From PGZG01 sp040235405 (lineage in GTDB: Bacteria; Pseudomonadota; Gammaproteobacteria; Pseudomonadales; Alcanivoracaceae): a DNA stretch of 36,114 nt. The notes under the pieces are model-generated. The model did no database searches. It was not told where the DNA came from and saw only the letters and a list, made by a program, of their open reading frames with translations. The DNA is taken from the NCBI GenBank assembly GCA_040235405.1, contig JBECKT010000122.1:1-36114 (forward strand), read 5' to 3'. Position numbers and translations under genes: made by a program. Positions 33,338 through 36,114 of this stretch are shown here, piece by piece (position 1 is the stretch's first letter; every line of letters starts with the position of its first letter).

Positions 33338-33595
33338 ATGACCCCGGAAGATGTGAAAGCGCTGGTGGAGGCCGGTATCGCCGGTGCTGATGTTGCCGTA
33401 CAGGGCAGCGGTAACAAGTTTGGTATCCGCGTGGTATCCGAAGCCTTCGCCGGGCTGATGCCGGTAAAGCGTCAGCAGCTGGTGTTTGCCTGCCTGACCG
33501 CCTGCCTGGCAGACGGCAGCATCCATGCGGTTGATCCCCTGCAAACCTATACCCCGGACGAGTGGCAGCGTGCCAACCGTCTCGGCATTGCCTGA
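33338..33595 (+). CDS. ibaG: BolA-family protein IbaG
   Basis: This is a small BolA-like protein of 85 residues. Members bind [2Fe-2S] clusters together with monothiol glutaredoxin and respond to acid stress. The BolA core is VVSEAFAGLMPVKRQQLVFACL; the His in GSIHAVDPLQTYTPDEW is the conserved C-terminal ligand region. AGGAG lies seven bases before the ATG. It sits 19 bases before murA, a conserved pairing. A 12-base palindrome TTTGCCGGCAAA lies in the gap after mlaC without a clear role, and TACAAT at 33305-33310 could be a -10 box but has no good -35. Confidence 0.93.
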   Translation: MTPEDVKALVEAGIAGADVAVQGSGNKFGIRVVSEAFAGLMPVKRQQLVFACLTACLADGSIHAVDPLQTYTPDEWQRANRLGIA

Positions 33596-33614
33596 TTCCC
33601 GAGGATACAGCCGG

Positions 33615-34877
33615 ATGGACAAACTGATAATTACCGGCGGCCAGCGCCTTGATGGCGAGATCCGTATTTCCGGTTCGAAGAATTCCTCGTTGCCGATTCT
33701 GGCGGCAACCTTGCTGTCGGATACCCCGACCACGGTCGGTAACCTGCCGCACCTGCAGGACGTCACCACCCTGATCGAACTGCTTGGCCGCATGGGCGTG
33801 CGGGTGGTGATTGATGATCAGATGCGTGTCGAAGTGGACGCCACCACCATTCAGGAATTGCACGCGCCCTACGAGCTGGTAAAAACCATGCGTGCCTCGA
33901 TTCTGGTGCTCGGTCCGATGCTGGCGCATTTTGGTAAAGCGGTGGTGTCATTGCCCGGTGGTTGCGCCATCGGCAGCCGGCCGGTGGATCTGCACCTGCG
34001 CGGTTTGCAGGCCATGGGTGCCAATATTGAAGTTGCCAACGGCTACATCTACGCCAGCGTCAAAAATCGCCTGCACGGCGCCCGTCTGGTGATGGACACC
34101 GTCACCGTGACCGGCACCGAAAACCTGATGATGGCGGCGGCACTGGCCGACGGCGTTACTTTGATTGAAAACGCCGCGCGCGAGCCGGAAGTGGTCGACC
34201 TGGCCGACTATCTCAACAAGATGGGCGCGAAAGTGTCCGGTGCCGGCACCGACACCATCACCATCGAAGGTGTGGCCTCGTTGCATGGTGCAGAACACAA
34301 CGTCATTCCGGACCGCATCGAAACCGGCACCTACCTGATTGCAGCGGCCGCCACCGGTGGCCGTATCAAACTCAAGGACACCGCGCCGCACTTGCTCGAC
34401 GCTACCTTGCAGAAACTGGTGGAAGCCGGCGCTAAAATCAGCTGCGGCGACGACTGGATCGAGCTCGACATGGAAGGCCGCCGGCCGAAAGCGGTATCCA
34501 TGCGCACGGCGCCGTACCCGGCCATGCCGACCGATATGCAAGCGCAGTTCACTGCCATGAACACCATTGCCGAAGGCACCGGCACCATCGTCGAAACGGT
34601 ATTTGAAAACCGTTTTATGCACGTTCAGGAAATGAACCGCATGGGCGCCAACATCGAAGTGCAGGGCAACACCGCGATCTGTCGCGGCGTCGACAAGCTG
34701 ACCGGTGCGCCGGTGATGGCGACCGACCTGCGCGCGTCTGCTTCGCTGGTGATTGCCGCATTGGTGGCGCAGGGCGATACCGTGGTCGATCGCATTTACC
34801 ACATTGATCGTGGCTATGAATGTATCGAGGAAAAACTGCAATCCCTCGGCGCTACCATTCGCCGCGTACCGGGTTAA
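33615..34877 (+). CDS. murA: UDP-N-acetylglucosamine 1-carboxyvinyltransferase
   Basis: MurA transfers enolpyruvate from PEP to UDP-GlcNAc, the first committed step of peptidoglycan synthesis and the target of fosfomycin. It has 420 residues. Lys22 and Asn23 in SGSKNSSLPIL and the catalytic Cys117 in LPGGCAIGSRPVD are in place, so fosfomycin binding should be normal. The ATG at 33615 gives MDKLIITGG, the family N terminus, with GAGGA upstream. HisG begins three bases after its stop. Confidence 0.98.
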   Translation: MDKLIITGGQRLDGEIRISGSKNSSLPILAATLLSDTPTTVGNLPHLQDVTTLIELLGRMGVRVVIDDQMRVEVDATTIQELHAPYELVKTMRASILVLGPMLAHFGKAVVSLPGGCAIGSRPVDLHLRGLQAMGANIEVANGYIYASVKNRLHGARLVMDTVTVTGTENLMMAAALADGVTLIENAAREPEVVDLADYLNKMGAKVSGAGTDTITIEGVASLHGAEHNVIPDRIETGTYLIAAAATGGRIKLKDTAPHLLDATLQKLVEAGAKISCGDDWIELDMEGRRPKAVSMRTAPYPAMPTDMQAQFTAMNTIAEGTGTIVETVFENRFMHVQEMNRMGANIEVQGNTAICRGVDKLTGAPVMATDLRASASLVIAALVAQGDTVVDRIYHIDRGYECIEEKLQSLGATIRRVPG

Positions 34878-34880
34878 CAC

Positions 34881-35531
34881 ATGCCGAGCAAACCGTTGAC
34901 CATCGCCCTCTCCAAGGGCCGCATTCTGAAAGAAACCCTGCCACTGCTGGAAGCGGCAGGGATTCGCCTGCTGGAGGATCCGGAGTCGTCGCGCAAACTG
35001 ATTTTTGACACCAGTCGCGACGACGTCAAGATCATCATCATTCGCGCCACCGACGTGCCGCCGTATCTGCAATATGGCGGTGCCGATATCGGCGTGGCCG
35101 GCAAGGATGTCCTGATGGAGCACGGCGCCGACGGTATTTACGAACCGCTTGATCTGGAAATTGCTCGTTGCAAACTGATGGTGGCGGCGAAGAAAGATGC
35201 GCCGGCGGTCAATGGCCGCCTGCGTGTCGCCACCAAGTTCGTCAATATTGCCCGGCGTTATTTCGCCAGCCAGGGTGTGCAGGCGGAAGTAATCAAGCTG
35301 TACGGCGCCATGGAACTGGCGCCATTGGTGGGCCTGGCGGATCGCATTGTCGATGTGGTCGATACTGGCAACACCCTGCGCGCCAATGGCCTGGAACCGA
35401 CCGAACTGATCGCGCAGATTTCCAGCCGGCTGATCGTCAACCGGGCCAGCATGAAAACCCGCTATGCCGAAATTCAGCCGATTATCGATCTGATCGGCGC
35501 AGCGGTGGAGGCGCGACGGGAAAGCGCATGA
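34881..35531 (+). CDS. hisG: ATP phosphoribosyltransferase, short form
   Basis: HisG catalyses the first step of histidine synthesis, joining PRPP and ATP. It has 216 residues, the short form, which lacks the C-terminal regulatory domain and works in a complex with HisZ. LTIALSKGRILKETLPLL is the start of the family, GADIGVAGKDVL follows, and the PRPP motif is IVDVVDTGNTLRANGL. The ATG at 34881 has only a weak ribosome binding site and lies three bases after murA, suggesting coupling. hisZ is not in the window. The stop overlaps the hisD ATG (ATGA). Confidence 0.97.
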   Translation: MPSKPLTIALSKGRILKETLPLLEAAGIRLLEDPESSRKLIFDTSRDDVKIIIIRATDVPPYLQYGGADIGVAGKDVLMEHGADGIYEPLDLEIARCKLMVAAKKDAPAVNGRLRVATKFVNIARRYFASQGVQAEVIKLYGAMELAPLVGLADRIVDVVDTGNTLRANGLEPTELIAQISSRLIVNRASMKTRYAEIQPIIDLIGAAVEARRESA

Positions 35532-36114
35532 ACATTCGTCGTCTCGATACCCGTTCGGAAAACTTTGCCGCCGAGCTCAGCGCGCTAACCGCGTGGAGTG
35601 AAGAGCGTGACGCCGAAGTGTCGGTAAAAGTCGCTGACATCATTCGCGCCGTGCGCCGTGATGGCGACGCCGCCGTGCTGGAATATACCAACCGTTTTGA
35701 TCGCCGCGATGCGCAGTCGGTCGCCGCACTGGAAATCAGCCATGAGCGCATGCAGCAAGCGCTGAATGCCATTCCCAAAGCGCAGCGCGAAGCGCTGGAA
35801 GCCGCTGCCGAGCGCGTGACCCGCTACCACGAAAAACAGAAACAGGATTCCTGGAGCTACCGCGAAGCCGACGGTACCCTGCTCGGCCAGCAGGTCACCC
35901 CGCTGGATCGCGTCGGGCTGTACGTGCCCGGCGGCAAGGCCACCTATCCCTCGTCGGTGTTGATGAACGCAATCCCCGCGCACGTCGCGGGGGTCGAAGA
36001 GATCATCATGGTGGTACCGACGCCCGACGGTGAAGTCAACGAGATGGTGCTGGCCGCCGCACGCATCGCCGGGGTGAACAGGGTGTTTACTGTCGGCGGT
36101 GCGCAGGCCGTGGC
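35528..36114 (+). CDS. hisD: Histidinol dehydrogenase, 5' part only (runs off window)
   Basis: HisD oxidises histidinol to histidine in two NAD-dependent steps, the last reactions of the pathway. The first 195 residues are present and the gene continues past the window edge. The N terminus reads MNIRRLDTRSENFAAEL, then DGDAAVLEYTNRFD, and the NAD-binding region LDRVGLYVPGGKATYPSSVL and FTVGGAQAV near the edge; all are typical. The start overlaps the hisG stop as ATGA. Confidence 0.96.
   Translation, partial: MNIRRLDTRSENFAAELSALTAWSEERDAEVSVKVADIIRAVRRDGDAAVLEYTNRFDRRDAQSVAALEISHERMQQALNAIPKAQREALEAAAERVTRYHEKQKQDSWSYREADGTLLGQQVTPLDRVGLYVPGGKATYPSSVLMNAIPAHVAGVEEIIMVVPTPDGEVNEMVLAAARIAGVNRVFTVGGAQAV

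Noticed and set aside
32624..33793. 389-residue minus-strand frame across mlaC, ibaG and murA
   Set aside because: It is antisense to three recognised genes with no domain visible.
33948..35123. 391-residue minus-strand frame across murA and hisG
   Set aside because: It is a shadow of conserved genes, rich in His, Gln and Gly.

Overview
The window reads as a compact chromosomal housekeeping segment from a GC-rich gammaproteobacterium. Three things point that way: a Lpt/Kds lipopolysaccharide export block joined to rpoN-hpf-ptsN-rapZ-npr, an mreBCD-maf-yhdP-nitrilase-tldD block, and the order murA-hisG-hisD with a short HisG. The gene order closely follows the one known from Pseudomonas and related Pseudomonadales/Oceanospirillales-type genomes. 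The species cannot be named from this sequence. I see no mobile element, CRISPR array, prophage or tRNA gene.

Layout. (1) 1-1061: the end of an rRNA operon (5S rRNA and its terminator), then an AT-richer gap and a lone TetR-type regulator with an inverted repeat in front of it. (2) 1119-5980, minus strand: valS, a small unrecognised gene and pepA. Divergent from pepA come lptF-lptG, then a PP2C-type phosphatase and a small tail-anchored protein. These end in two tandem terminators that run into a convergent cyclic-nucleotide-binding-fold gene. (3) 10325-14335, minus strand: a crotonase-family gene behind gatC-gatA-gatB. (4) 14508-25645, plus strand: mreB-mreC-mreD-maf-yhdP-nitrilase-tldD, then divergent yjgA, then pmbA. 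(5) 25646-32484, minus strand: kdsD-kdsC-lptC-lptA-lptB-rpoN-hpf-ptsN-rapZ-npr, with most gene junctions overlapping or within a few bases. (6) 32615-36114, plus strand: mlaC, ibaG, murA, hisG and the start of hisD, which runs off the window.

How the genes work together. Most build or police the envelope. lptF/G and lptA/B/C form the LPS transport bridge, kdsD/kdsC make the Kdo precursor, murA starts peptidoglycan synthesis, mreBCD organise cell-wall elongation, and yhdP and mlaC deal with phospholipid traffic. The nitrogen-PTS set (ptsN, npr) and rapZ sit with rpoN, as in many Proteobacteria. gatCAB makes Gln-tRNA and/or Asn-tRNA by transamidation. tldD and pmbA (TldE) form one heterodimeric protease.

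The departures from the expected pattern deserve the most attention. mlaC stands without mlaF, mlaE, mlaD or mlaB. holC is missing between pepA and valS, and rng is missing between maf and yhdP. mreC has no ATG/GTG/TTG start that keeps its membrane anchor and appears to start at ATC. A possible 42-codon open frame, built on a 12-bp tandem repeat of rare Leu/Ile codons and Trp codons, fills the gap between lptB and rpoN and overlaps the rpoN start. Finally, a PP2C phosphatase is translationally coupled to a small tail-anchored protein and faces a degenerate cNMP-fold protein. No dramatic new system (defence, mobile or secretion) is visible.
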